Assembly (NCBI RefSeq): GCF_963518325.1
Contig: NZ_CAUQJB010000023.1
Span: 1 to 64,000, forward strand
Source: Vagococcus_D sp963518325
GTDB taxonomy: Bacteria > Bacillota > Bacilli > Lactobacillales > Vagococcaceae
DNA: 64,000 nt
Direction of reading: 5' to 3'
The translations under genes were made by a program, and so were the position numbers. Below the pieces are notes generated by a model. It saw nothing but the letters and a program-made list of their open reading frames with translations, was not told the origin of the DNA and made no database searches. Shown here in pieces: positions 40,561-49,243 of this stretch. The stretch's first letter is position 1. The number at the start of each line of letters is the position of its first letter.

Positions 40561-43500
40561 GTGAAAAAGTTAAAATATGGATTAAAAATAACGCTAGTTA
40601 GTATCTTACTTTTGAGTAATAGCCTACCCGGTTCAATAGCAGCTCTTGCAGAAGAAAATACTAAGAGTAGTAATATAGCAACAGATGGTAAGGTGGCTGA
40701 AAGTATGACAGAATCAGTTGAAGGCGAATTTAGTTCATCGAGCAGTATTGATTCTAGTAGTGAGAGATCTGAAAATGAGGAAGTAAATCGACTGTTAACA
40801 AATCCTTTTGCAGATAACCCTTATTTTCCTGAAGAACCGACGGAACAGGACATTAAAGATGCCTCTATTTTACCAGGTGAAATTCCGCTAGCTGAGTTGC
40901 AACAACAATTAAGAGGGTTTGCATCGAGCTATAGTTACTCAAACTACCTTAGTTCAAATAATAATCAGATAATAAAATACCCTCACGCCAATATTGTTAC
41001 GAATTATAAACCGCAATTTCCTAAATTTGGTTATGCTGAAGGGGTTGGTAAACCTCGGGGAATAGTAATTCACGAAACAGCTAATCCCAATTCAACCATT
41101 TGGAATGAAATTAATTATATGACTAATAATTATAAAAATGCTTTTGTTCAAGCTTTTGCGGATGCCAATAATATTATTGAAATTCATCCAACCGATTATG
41201 CGGCTTGGGGGGCAGGACCTAATGCGAATCCTTATTTCGTTCATATTGAATTAGTAGAGCATAGTAACAAAACAGATTTTTATAAATCAGTTAATAATCA
41301 AGCATACTACGCAGCTCATATACTTAAACGGTACAATTTATTACCAGGAAGAGCCGCTGGTGGAAAAGGAAATCCTCAAGGGTCTGTTTGGGGGCATTTT
41401 GAAGTGTCCAGCCTCCTTGGGGGGACTAATCATTCCGATCCTGTAGGCTATTTTCAGAAGTATGGATACAGTTTCAATGAGTTTTATGAACTAGTTCAAT
41501 ACCACTACAATACATTAAATTATACGATTATCACCGAAGAAAAAGAGGTTAACTCACAAGGGTTAGTGATTCAATCAGAGGATATTTTTTCAAAGCCTCG
41601 AACAACAATTGAAGCAATAAAAACGAGCTCAACAGTCAATAGCCTTAATAAATATGTTTCTGTTACAAAAGAGGCAACAACAAGTGATGGTAAGAAGCAT
41701 TACTATAGTAAAGAGTTAGGCGGATGGGTGTCTACTAGTAGTATTAATTTGTATGATGCTGTCGAATATTCTAAAACGGTTAACTATAAAGGATCTATTA
41801 AAGCAACTAGTGAAGCAGGTATTCACGGTATCTATGATGGCATTTATAATTCTGGACCAGGAATAAGTAATGTAGGAGTTAATACGCTTTATGAGAATCA
41901 GGATATTACTATTATAGGAGAAGCTAAAACAAATAGGGCTATCTGGTACCAATTTACAAATACCAATGGAGTTGTAGGTTGGATGGACAGTAAGGCTTTT
42001 GTAAAATACGACAATATTCTCTATGAAAAAACTGTTAACATTAGTGGTATGGTTAATACAGAGCAGATAGTTGGTAATCAAGCAATTTATGACGGTATTT
42101 ACAATACGAAACCATTAATTAATATCGTTGGACAAGGGAAACAATTTGCTGAACAGTCAGTTACAGTAACTAAGGAAGCCAAGACAGATCAAGGTGTGTG
42201 GTATTATTTTGAATACAACGGACGTGAAGTAGGCTGGATTGAGAGTAAAGCAATAGTGCCAGTAGATAAAATTGAGTACGATAAGGCTGTGGATTATACC
42301 TTAAAGATTAAACCACTTGATCAAGCGAAAAATCATGGGATTTACCCTAAAATCTATAACACGGCCGTCAACAATATTGGTTTTAGTGCGGCACCTTATG
42401 CTAGTAAAGGCGTAAAAGTTGCCAGAGAGGCAAAGACGAGCCGAGCTACTTGGTATCAGTTTTTTGTTGATGGAAAACTGATTGGTTGGTTAGATAGTCG
42501 AGCCTTTGAGACCTATGATATAATTACTGACCAAAAAGATATGAACATGTTAGCAAAAATAGTTCCTTTGGCTCAGGCAAAAAACCATGGTGTCTATAAC
42601 GAGATTTATAACACCAGCCCAAATGCTATAGGAACTACAGCGACAGCTTATGCTGCTAAGGGGATAACAATAGTAAAACAAGCAAGAACAACTCGTGCAC
42701 TATGGTATCAGTTCGCTCTTGATGGAAAGATAATTGGCTGGATGGATAGTCGAGCGTTTGTCATGTACGATACCATTACAAATGAAAACACACAAAATCT
42801 CTGGGCGCAAGTCTTATCGAATGATCAAGTAAAAAACCATGGAGTATTTAAAGAAATTTACAATACAGGTCCAAATGCAATTGGACTCTCAGCAGGAACA
42901 CCATATGCCAGTAAAGTAGTAAAAATAATCAAGGAAGCAAGAACAAAATCAGCTCTGTGGTATCAATTTACAGTGGAAGGTAAATTGATTGGTTGGATGG
43001 ATAGTCGTGCTTTTAGTTTATATGATGTGATTACCGATCAAAAGACGCTCAATGTATGGGCTAAAATTTTACCAAATGAGAAGGTTAAAGGGCACGGAGT
43101 CTTTAGTGAAATCTATCGAACCAGTCCTACTGCAGTCGGACTGTCTTCAGGTACGCCCTATGCTGGAAAGGGTGTCAAAATAATTCAAGAGGCAAAAACC
43201 AGTCGCGCTCATTGGTATCAATTTTCACTTGATGGCAATATAATCGGTTGGATGGATAGTCGTGCTTTTACAGCATATGATAGTATAGTTTACAAAAAAG
43301 ATGTGATGTACCAAAAGGAAATTAAGCAAGGAATAACACATGGCGTGTATAATGGTATTTATAATACTGATCCTAGTGTTGTGAACATTGGAACCAATAT
43401 TCCCTATTTTAAGAAAAAAGTTGTCGTAATTGCTGAAGCCAAAACTGCTAGGGCTGTGTGGTATCAATTTGCTGTCGAGGGCAAAACGATTGGCTGGATG

Positions 43501-44001
43501 GACAGTCAGGCGTTTACCGATATCAACGATGTTAATTCAACGTTTGTGTACGAAAGTGCGATCTCAGCTCAAAAAGCTATAAAGGGTGGAGATTTATTTG
43601 CTTCAGTTATGATAGCTCAAGCAATTCTTGAATCTAATTATGGCAAAAGTGAGTTAGGTACGGCGCCAAATCATAATTTATTTGGTATTAAAGGAAAATA
43701 TAACGGAGCATATGTCATGAAGGATACCCTCGAATTTGATGTACAGGCAAATAAATGGGTGACAGTCAAAGCTGAATTTAAGAAGTACCCTAGCAAACAA
43801 GAATCTTTTGAAGATAATGGTGATAAGCTACTAAACGGAGTTTCCTGGGATAAAAACTATTATCGTGGTACTTGGAAATCGGTTGCTAAAAACTACCAAA
43901 ATGCAACGAAATTTTTAACTGGTAAATATGCAACTGACCCGACTTATCATGATAAATTAAACAGAATTATTACAGAGTGGAATCTCACACAGTATGATTA
44001 A
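40561..44001 (+). CDS. Secreted bifunctional autolysin: amidase, eight GW modules, GH73 glucosaminidase
   Basis: A 1146-residue peptidoglycan hydrolase. A signal peptide (about 1-31) and a Ser-rich spacer (about 35-85) precede an Amidase_2 domain (about 150-310) with zinc ligands likely His171 (IVIHE), His279 (WGHFE) and His291 or Asp293 (NHSDP). Eight SH3-like GW modules follow, with Gly-Trp pairs from residue 388 to 978 in GW(M/I/L)(D/E)S(R/K/Q)A contexts. The C-terminal GH73 domain (about 1000-1146) has Glu1024 in AILESNYGKSE as catalytic acid. GW modules bind lipoteichoic or wall glycopolymers, so this enzyme may be held by the neighbouring polymers. The GTG start follows an AGAGAGAGG site. 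It resembles Atl/Ami-type autolysins of staphylococci and Listeria in module choice. Confidence 0.93.
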   Translation: MKKLKYGLKITLVSILLLSNSLPGSIAALAEENTKSSNIATDGKVAESMTESVEGEFSSSSSIDSSSERSENEEVNRLLTNPFADNPYFPEEPTEQDIKDASILPGEIPLAELQQQLRGFASSYSYSNYLSSNNNQIIKYPHANIVTNYKPQFPKFGYAEGVGKPRGIVIHETANPNSTIWNEINYMTNNYKNAFVQAFADANNIIEIHPTDYAAWGAGPNANPYFVHIELVEHSNKTDFYKSVNNQAYYAAHILKRYNLLPGRAAGGKGNPQGSVWGHFEVSSLLGGTNHSDPVGYFQKYGYSFNEFYELVQYHYNTLNYTIITEEKEVNSQGLVIQSEDIFSKPRTTIEAIKTSSTVNSLNKYVSVTKEATTSDGKKHYYSKELGGWVSTSSINLYDAVEYSKTVNYKGSIKATSEAGIHGIYDGIYNSGPGISNVGVNTLYENQDITIIGEAKTNRAIWYQFTNTNGVVGWMDSKAFVKYDNILYEKTVNISGMVNTEQIVGNQAIYDGIYNTKPLINIVGQGKQFAEQSVTVTKEAKTDQGVWYYFEYNGREVGWIESKAIVPVDKIEYDKAVDYTLKIKPLDQAKNHGIYPKIYNTAVNNIGFSAAPYASKGVKVAREAKTSRATWYQFFVDGKLIGWLDSRAFETYDIITDQKDMNMLAKIVPLAQAKNHGVYNEIYNTSPNAIGTTATAYAAKGITIVKQARTTRALWYQFALDGKIIGWMDSRAFVMYDTITNENTQNLWAQVLSNDQVKNHGVFKEIYNTGPNAIGLSAGTPYASKVVKIIKEARTKSALWYQFTVEGKLIGWMDSRAFSLYDVITDQKTLNVWAKILPNEKVKGHGVFSEIYRTSPTAVGLSSGTPYAGKGVKIIQEAKTSRAHWYQFSLDGNIIGWMDSRAFTAYDSIVYKKDVMYQKEIKQGITHGVYNGIYNTDPSVVNIGTNIPYFKKKVVVIAEAKTARAVWYQFAVEGKTIGWMDSQAFTDINDVNSTFVYESAISAQKAIKGGDLFASVMIAQAILESNYGKSELGTAPNHNLFGIKGKYNGAYVMKDTLEFDVQANKWVTVKAEFKKYPSKQESFEDNGDKLLNGVSWDKNYYRGTWKSVAKNYQNATKFLTGKYATDPTYHDKLNRIITEWNLTQYD
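41740..43530 (+). repeat. Tandem GW-module coding repeats inside the autolysin gene
   Basis: Seven of the eight GW modules, each about 235-260 bp, recur in tandem here. The central modules (about 42290-43270) are most alike in DNA, for example repeated GGTTGGATGGATAGTCG stretches. Such repeats allow gain or loss of modules by recombination. Confidence 0.75.
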
Positions 44002-44019
44002 GTCGTAAAAGAGGAGATA

Positions 44020-44064
44020 AATAACCTGCCCTTACTATTTACTTATAGTTGGAGCAGGTTATTT
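44020..44064 (+). terminator. Terminator after the autolysin gene
   Basis: AATAACCTGC (44020-44029) pairs with GCAGGTTATT (44054-44063), ending in TTT. The loop is long (24 nt), but the stem is perfect. Confidence 0.6.
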
Positions 44065-44111
44065 AAGCATTTGTTGAAAGAAACTTTCATTTTTATCTTG
44101 GGGATAAAATA

Positions 44112-44120
44112 TGATATAAT
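44112..44120 (+). promoter_or_regulatory. Extended -10 promoter before the first region B gene
   Basis: TGATATAAT (44112-44120) is an extended -10 element (TGN-TATAAT). The same ATGATATAAT string occurs before cpsC at 48373-48382. The -35 region is poor. The predicted transcript starts about 20 nt before the GTG start codon. Confidence 0.5.
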
Positions 44121-44144
44121 ACAAGACGTTAATACAAAAAAAGT

Positions 44145-45041
44145 GTGGTGATACTTATTAGTGCTTTAGTTTCAATTATTATTCCGGTAAACAATGCTGA
44201 ACAAACAATTCAGAGGGCAATCGCCTCATGCTTAAATCAAAGTTACGAGGAAATTGAAGTTATTATCATTGACAATCGGTCTACTGACCAAACAGCTCAA
44301 ATTATAAAAAGTAATACAGACCCTCGGATAGTTTATGTTTACTCTGAAAAAAAAGGACGCTCATTAGCGCGAAATATGGGGTTGGACAGAGCAAAAGGTC
44401 ATTATATCCAATTCTTAGACGCAGATGATGAGTTAAGTAAAACAAAGGTGGAAGTAGGCGTAACATACCTAGAGGAGAAATTGGAAATGCAAGCTCATGT
44501 ATCAGGGGTTAACTACATAAAAGATACACAAGAAGTGGCAAAAATATGGCCCAAACTATACTATAGAGATGAATTGCTTGCTCACAACATTTTTCCAATA
44601 CATGCGGTTTTGTTTCGTAAAAACAAGCATAAAAAAGTAACCTTTAATGTGGGAATAGAGTACTGTGAAGATTGGCTTTTTTGGGTCCAAGAGCTATATG
44701 GAAAAAGAATATATTTTGATGAGTCATATATAGGCGCGACGGTTCATATTCATGATACTAATACCATGGGACAACGAGAACGAATGAACGAATACCAGCT
44801 CTACGTGCAGCAGAAAATCAAAGAGGAATATCCAATAAAAAGCAAACGATTGTACATTAATGAAATAAAATTATTAGTTATTCATTATTTTACTCAAGAA
44901 AAAGAACAAGTTACTATAGATATTCTTGAGAAAAATAGTGCTAAGCAGTATCGTTTAATATCCGCTTTGTTATTATTGCCTTTAGTCAGGCAATTTGCAA
45001 GAAAAAAAGCACAGGCATTGGCTGATAAAAATTTATATTAG
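44145..45041 (+). CDS. Family 2 glycosyltransferase
   Basis: A 298-residue GT-A enzyme. SALVSIIIPVNNAEQTIQRAIASCLNQSYEEIEVIIIDNRSTDQT is the standard GT2 start, although the usual YN is NN and the DDGS turn is DNRS. GRSLARNMGLDRAKGHYIQFLDADDE contains the DxD motif near residue 85, and CEDWLFWVQEL near residue 175 contains the catalytic acid region. It starts with GTG at 44145 or the adjacent GTG 44148; no strong ribosome binding site is seen and the leader is very short. It is the first gene of region B. Confidence 0.87.
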   Translation: MVILISALVSIIIPVNNAEQTIQRAIASCLNQSYEEIEVIIIDNRSTDQTAQIIKSNTDPRIVYVYSEKKGRSLARNMGLDRAKGHYIQFLDADDELSKTKVEVGVTYLEEKLEMQAHVSGVNYIKDTQEVAKIWPKLYYRDELLAHNIFPIHAVLFRKNKHKKVTFNVGIEYCEDWLFWVQELYGKRIYFDESYIGATVHIHDTNTMGQRERMNEYQLYVQQKIKEEYPIKSKRLYINEIKLLVIHYFTQEKEQVTIDILEKNSAKQYRLISALLLLPLVRQFARKKAQALADKNLY

Positions 45042-45062
45042 TGTGAAGGGATTGTTCAACTT

Positions 45063-45953
45063 ATGAAGCAACAACGCGTTGCCATTATTGTCTTAAATTA
45101 CAATAATGCTGAAGATACAATTGAATGTCTTAGCAGTATCAGTCGTTTGACATATGAAAACTTTCATACAATCGTTGTGGACAACCATTCGACAGATGAT
45201 TCTATAAGAGTTCTTCAAAGGGAAGTCCCCTCTATTGACTTGATGCTGTCTATGGTTAATGGCGGTTATGCCTATGGTAATAATCTGGCAATTAAAAAGG
45301 CTCAAGAAGAAAAATATGATTATGTCTGTATTTTAAATAATGATGTCATTGTTGAGCCTGATTTTCTGAATCAGCTAGTAGCATACGGGGATGAACATCC
45401 TGAAGCAGGGGTCATCGGGCCTAGAATTTGTGAATACGAAGACGATCGGTTGATTGAGTCAGCAGGTTCGACTGTCAATATGAACTTAGGTAAGGTAACC
45501 AGACTGTTTCACAAAGAAAAGGAAGAAACTGTTAATGGAAAGATCATTCCTTGTGACTATATTGGTGGAGCCTGTATGCTAGTGCGTATGGAAGCAATCA
45601 ATAAGGTTGGGGATATTCCTGAAGATTATTTTTTATTTTATGAAGAAAATGAATGGTGCTTAAAAATAAAGCAAGCTGGATTTGATGTGGTGTGTGTGGC
45701 AGATGCGAAAGTTATCCATAAAGGTTCGGCTTCTATCAATAAAGTTTCTGGCTTATCAGAGTACTTTATGTACCGAAATCTGGTGGTATTTATTAGAAGG
45801 AACGGGACAGCTCTGAATAAAATGATTTTTTATCCCTACATAGTATTATTCTCACTAAAGAGTGGGATAACTAAAAAAAATGGCTGGCGTTTTGGACATT
45901 ACTTTTGGGACGGAATGGTTAACAAGAATAAGTATCAGGATTTGAAAGGATAG
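45063..45953 (+). CDS. Family 2 glycosyltransferase, WbbL/RfbF rhamnosyltransferase-like
   Basis: A 296-residue GT-A enzyme. VAIIVLNYNNAEDTIECLSSI, IVVDNHSTDDSI and GGYAYGNNLAI are the conserved core, LNNDVIVEPDFL holds the NND metal/nucleotide motif, and GGACMLVRMEAI plus YFLFYEENEWCLKIKQAGFDV is the catalytic region shared with rhamnosyltransferases. It lies 21 nt after the previous gene with a GAAGGG site. dTDP-rhamnose is a probable donor, given the intact rfb set 18 kb upstream, but GT2 specificity cannot be read reliably. Confidence 0.88.
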   Translation: MKQQRVAIIVLNYNNAEDTIECLSSISRLTYENFHTIVVDNHSTDDSIRVLQREVPSIDLMLSMVNGGYAYGNNLAIKKAQEEKYDYVCILNNDVIVEPDFLNQLVAYGDEHPEAGVIGPRICEYEDDRLIESAGSTVNMNLGKVTRLFHKEKEETVNGKIIPCDYIGGACMLVRMEAINKVGDIPEDYFLFYEENEWCLKIKQAGFDVVCVADAKVIHKGSASINKVSGLSEYFMYRNLVVFIRRNGTALNKMIFYPYIVLFSLKSGITKKNGWRFGHYFWDGMVNKNKYQDLKG

Positions 45954-45961
45954 GTAGCAAG

Positions 45962-46909
45962 ATGGATAAAATTTTAATAACAGGTGGTGCGGGGTTTATT
46001 GGCTCAAGCCTAGCCAATAAACTGTACCAAACAAATAAATTAGTGATTATTGACGATTTATCCATGGGCAATCAGGATAATTTGCCAGAAAGTGAGAATA
46101 TTGAATTTATCGTAGGTTGCGTGACGGATCATAACTTAATGAAACGGGTCTTGTCAGAAAATCAATTTACTTATATTTATCATTTCGCGGCTATCGCCAG
46201 TGTAGCTGATTCAGTAGCGAGGCCACTAGAAACCCATCGAATAAACTTTGATAGCGTCTTTAACTTATTAGAACTGTCTAAGCAATACCAACAGGGGTTA
46301 AAACGACTAGTATTTGCGTCTTCAGCTGCTGTATACGGTGATGAACCAACGCTTCCTAAAAAAGAAGAGTCGGTTATTAAACCCTTAACACCTTACGCCA
46401 TAGATAAGTTTGCCGCTGAAAAATATGTACTTGCATACAGTCAGTTGTATAATGTGCCCACAAGTGCAGTCCGATTTTTTAATGTGTACGGCCCTAAACA
46501 AAATCCGAATTCACCATACTCAGGAGTTATTTCGATCATCCTAGATCGTTTGAAACGCAAACAAGCTGGTGAAGAGATAAGCTTCACCATGTTTGGAAAT
46601 GGTGAACAGTCACGCGATTTTGTCTATGTGGAAGATGTGATGAATGCCTTAGAGTTAGTTGCGAAGTCTGATAAATCATTGGGTGAGGTATACAATGTTG
46701 CCACAGGCACTGAGACAACCTTGAACGAACTGGTTCGCCTCTTGTCAGAATCCCTGGAAATTCAATTGCCAATCGACTATCAAGAAAGTCGCGAAGGGGA
46801 TATCGAACATTCATTGGCAGATATAAGCAAGATTAAGGAGTTAGGCTTTAACCCAGAATATTCTGTTGGAGCAGGCTTAAACGATTGCATTAAAAAAGGC
46901 TTTAGTTAA
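45962..46909 (+). CDS. NAD-dependent sugar nucleotide epimerase (GalE/WbpP-like)
   Basis: A 315-residue extended short-chain dehydrogenase. GGAGFIGS is the NAD-binding loop at residues 8-15, IDDLSMGN sets NAD preference, FASSAAVYG has the catalytic Ser, and YAIDKFAAE the Tyr-x3-Lys pair. RFFNVYGPKQNPNSPYSGVIS is the substrate loop typical of UDP-GlcNAc/UDP-glucose 4-epimerases. It could interconvert UDP-GlcNAc and UDP-GalNAc or the glucose forms. It lies 8 nt after the GT gene. A terminator follows, so this three-gene group is one transcript. Confidence 0.88.
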   Translation: MDKILITGGAGFIGSSLANKLYQTNKLVIIDDLSMGNQDNLPESENIEFIVGCVTDHNLMKRVLSENQFTYIYHFAAIASVADSVARPLETHRINFDSVFNLLELSKQYQQGLKRLVFASSAAVYGDEPTLPKKEESVIKPLTPYAIDKFAAEKYVLAYSQLYNVPTSAVRFFNVYGPKQNPNSPYSGVISIILDRLKRKQAGEEISFTMFGNGEQSRDFVYVEDVMNALELVAKSDKSLGEVYNVATGTETTLNELVRLLSESLEIQLPIDYQESREGDIEHSLADISKIKELGFNPEYSVGAGLNDCIKKGFS

Positions 46910-46927
46910 TGGTCGGATAACAATTAC

Positions 46928-46978
46928 AACTATTCATTTAAACGAAGTGTCCAAACTTAGTTGATGAATAGTTTTTTT
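46928..46978 (+). terminator. Terminator after the epimerase gene
   Basis: AACTATTCAT (46928-46937) pairs with ATGAATAGTT (46964-46973), followed by T7 to 46978. The loop is 26 nt. The rest of the 300-bp gap to mnaA holds two promoter-like elements and no gene. Confidence 0.75.
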
Positions 46979-47060
46979 GGCTTGTTTTTAGCCATAATCG
47001 GAAGCGTAAGCGCGAAAAAGACGGAATATTTAAAATTATTCGTTAAATGAACAGTCGGTA

Positions 47061-47069
47061 TGTTATAAT
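47061..47069 (+). promoter_or_regulatory. Extended -10 element upstream of mnaA
   Basis: TGTTATAAT (47061-47069) fits TGN-TATAAT. A transcript from here would have a 135-nt leader before mnaA. No clear -35 box. Confidence 0.35.
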
Positions 47070-47138
47070 GTTAAAGGATAATTGTTGTCATAAAAATGCT
47101 TACACCAACTGTTTTCTTGTTAAATTACTTGATAACCC

Positions 47139-47166
47139 TTGAATTTGAGTGAAGACTCTATATAAT
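47139..47166 (+). promoter_or_regulatory. mnaA: mnaA-proximal promoter
   Basis: TTGAAT (47139-47144), a 16-bp spacer and TATAAT (47161-47166), about 45 nt before the chosen start codon. Confidence 0.6.
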
Positions 47167-47211
47167 AGAAGAAGTGAAGAACCAAAAAAATGAGTTGAGC
47201 AGGTGAAAAGA

Positions 47212-48339
47212 TTGGGTAAAATCAAAGTAATGACAGTTTTTGGTACTCGACCAGAGGCAATCAAGATGGCACCACTTATTAAAGAAATTGAAGCTCAAGC
47301 TGAGAAATTTGAAAGTGTTGTGGTCGTAACGGCCCAACATCGAGAAATGTTGGATCAAGTGTTAAAAACATTCAGAATCGAACCAGATTATGATCTAAAT
47401 ATAATGAAAGACAAACAAAGTCTGGCAGAAATTACAACGAATATCCTCCTTCAGTTGGAAAAGGTTATTGTGGAAAGCAAGCCAGATATTATTTTAGTAC
47501 ACGGTGATACGACGACTACATTTGCCGCAAGCCTTTCCGCTTTTTATCATCAAGTCAAAATTGGCCATGTAGAAGCGGGCTTACGTACATGGAATAAGTA
47601 TTCACCTTATCCAGAAGAAATGAATCGTCAAATGACAGATGTCTTGAGTGATCTCTACTTTGCTCCCACGGAACAAAGCAGAGACAACCTGTTAAAAGAA
47701 AACATTAATCCGGCGAAAATTACTATTACGGGAAATACTGTCATAGACGCACTCAGTTATACAATTAAAGAAGGTTATATACACGGGTCCTTACCCGAAA
47801 TTAATCCGAATCATAAGATGATTTTGTTGACCATGCACCGACGAGAAAATCAAGGCGAACCAATGCGCGAAGTCTTTCAAGCAGTCAAGCAAGTGGTGGA
47901 TGAAAAAGGGGATATTGAGATTGTCTACCCTGTTCACTTAAACCCTGTTGTTCAAGATTTAGCTAACATCTATTTAGGTGGGCATAAACGGATTCATTTG
48001 ATTAACCCGTTAGAAGTAGAGGATTTTCATAATTTAGCCAATCAAAGCTACTTTATCATGAGTGACTCGGGCGGAGTCCAAGAAGAAGCCCCATCATTAG
48101 GTAAACCTGTGCTTGTTCTGAGAGACACGACAGAACGGCCAGAAGGTGTTAAAGCAGGGACGTTGAAACTGATTGGTACAAAGTACGAGGACGTCTATAC
48201 GGGCATGCTAGAGCTTTTAGAGGATGACAAAGAATATCAACGCATGGCAGATGCTAAGAACCCTTATGGTGATGGCCAAGCAAGTAAGTATATTCTAGAG
48301 GCTATTGAAAAATCATTCGCTGACTATAATAGCCAGTAA
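47212..48339 (+). CDS. mnaA: UDP-N-acetylglucosamine 2-epimerase (non-hydrolysing)
   Basis: A 375-residue GT-B-fold epimerase that interconverts UDP-GlcNAc and UDP-ManNAc, a precursor of teichoic acid linkage units and ManNAc-containing capsules. VMTVFGTRPEAIKMAPLI at the start, VHGDTTTTFA, HVEAGLRTWNKYSPYPEEMNRQ and SDSGGVQEEAPSLGKPVLVLR carry the catalytic residues of WecB/MnaA. The frame opens at GTG 47203, but the AGCAGGTGA site fits TTG 47212 better. It has its own promoter and precedes the cps control genes. A second, different 2-epimerase (FnlC type) lies at 57704-58828. Confidence 0.94.
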   Translation: MGKIKVMTVFGTRPEAIKMAPLIKEIEAQAEKFESVVVVTAQHREMLDQVLKTFRIEPDYDLNIMKDKQSLAEITTNILLQLEKVIVESKPDIILVHGDTTTTFAASLSAFYHQVKIGHVEAGLRTWNKYSPYPEEMNRQMTDVLSDLYFAPTEQSRDNLLKENINPAKITITGNTVIDALSYTIKEGYIHGSLPEINPNHKMILLTMHRRENQGEPMREVFQAVKQVVDEKGDIEIVYPVHLNPVVQDLANIYLGGHKRIHLINPLEVEDFHNLANQSYFIMSDSGGVQEEAPSLGKPVLVLRDTTERPEGVKAGTLKLIGTKYEDVYTGMLELLEDDKEYQRMADAKNPYGDGQASKYILEAIEKSFADYNSQ

Positions 48340-48373
48340 CCTCAAATATTGAACCTAGAGTGGTTAGTTAATA

Positions 48374-48382
48374 TGATATAAT
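48374..48382 (+). promoter_or_regulatory. Extended -10 promoter of the cps operon
   Basis: TGATATAAT (48374-48382) fits TGN-TATAAT and is identical over ten bases to the element at 44111-44120. It lies 46 nt before the cpsC start. Confidence 0.55.
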
Positions 48383-48427
48383 GATTGTTATATATAAAGT
48401 GTGAGAATAATATTTTTGGAGGATACA

Positions 48428-49228
48428 ATGGAAGAAACAATAAGTTTACAAGAAATATTTGGTATTATAAAAAAACGATTTGCTTTGATCGTTACTTCAA
48501 TGTTTATCGGTCTAGGCGTGTCAGCTGTCCTAACATTTATGGTAATGACACCGAAGTTTAGCTCATCGACACAGTTAATTGTCAAACTGCCTCGTGCGGC
48601 GGAAGGAACTAATAGTAATGTTAATGACGTTAACTTTAATTTGTATATGATTACGACTTACAAAGATTTCATTACAACATCTAATACCTTAGCAGAGTCA
48701 ACACAGGAAATTGTGGCGCGAGATACTAATTTTAAGGGGACAGCAGGTGATATCCAAAGCATGCTGCAAGTCACCCAAGAACAAAACTCGCAAATGTTTT
48801 CGATTAAAGCGACCTATACAGATCCAAAGATTGCCCAAGCTGTCGCCAATACAGCCGCTCAAGTATTCCAAGAACAAGCCAAGGAAACTCTTGAAGTCGA
48901 TAAAGTGTCAATTATTGCACCGGCACCATTGAATGTGACCCCAATTTCTCCAAATAATAAATTAAATCTATTGATCGGCTTAGTCTTAGGACTAATGGTT
49001 GGTGTGGGTTTTTCCTTTTTAGCTGAGTTGTTAGATAAAACGGTTAAAGATGATAAATTTGCTAGAGATATTTTGGGGTATTCAGTCCTAGGGACAGTTC
49101 CGGAGATGACAGCTAAAGAGTTAAGTGGACAAGTCGTCCAAAAACCGATAGAGACAGCAAACGTACGAACTAATACGACCACTGATAACGCTGCTTCACA
49201 AACCAGACGTCAACGAAACCGAGTTTAG
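48428..49228 (+). CDS. cpsC: CpsC/Wzz-type chain-length regulator and kinase adaptor
   Basis: A 266-residue polysaccharide co-polymerase. Membrane helix 1 spans about 20-43 (FALIVTSMFIGLGVSAVLTFMV), an outside domain with FSSSTQLIVKLP follows, and helix 2 spans about 180-200 after the proline-rich ITPISPNNKLN-like segment (NVTPISPNNKLNLLIGLVLGLMVGVGFSFL). The cytoplasmic tail normally activates CpsD. The frame opens at 48401, but GGAGG spacing marks ATG 48428. With cpsD and cpsB directly downstream this is the usual Gram-positive phosphoregulatory trio, here in the order C-D-B. Confidence 0.93.
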   Translation: MEETISLQEIFGIIKKRFALIVTSMFIGLGVSAVLTFMVMTPKFSSSTQLIVKLPRAAEGTNSNVNDVNFNLYMITTYKDFITTSNTLAESTQEIVARDTNFKGTAGDIQSMLQVTQEQNSQMFSIKATYTDPKIAQAVANTAAQVFQEQAKETLEVDKVSIIAPAPLNVTPISPNNKLNLLIGLVLGLMVGVGFSFLAELLDKTVKDDKFARDILGYSVLGTVPEMTAKELSGQVVQKPIETANVRTNTTTDNAASQTRRQRNRV

Positions 49229-49243
49229 AAAGAGGAGAATGGA

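Noticed and set aside
41716..42081. 121-codon minus-strand frame within the autolysin gene
   Set aside because: It mirrors the GW repeats and has no start context; the plus-strand protein is unambiguous.
42290..43270. Regular repeats as a CRISPR array
   Set aside because: The repeats are about 240 bp protein-coding GW modules in frame, not short repeats with unique spacers, and no cas genes are present.
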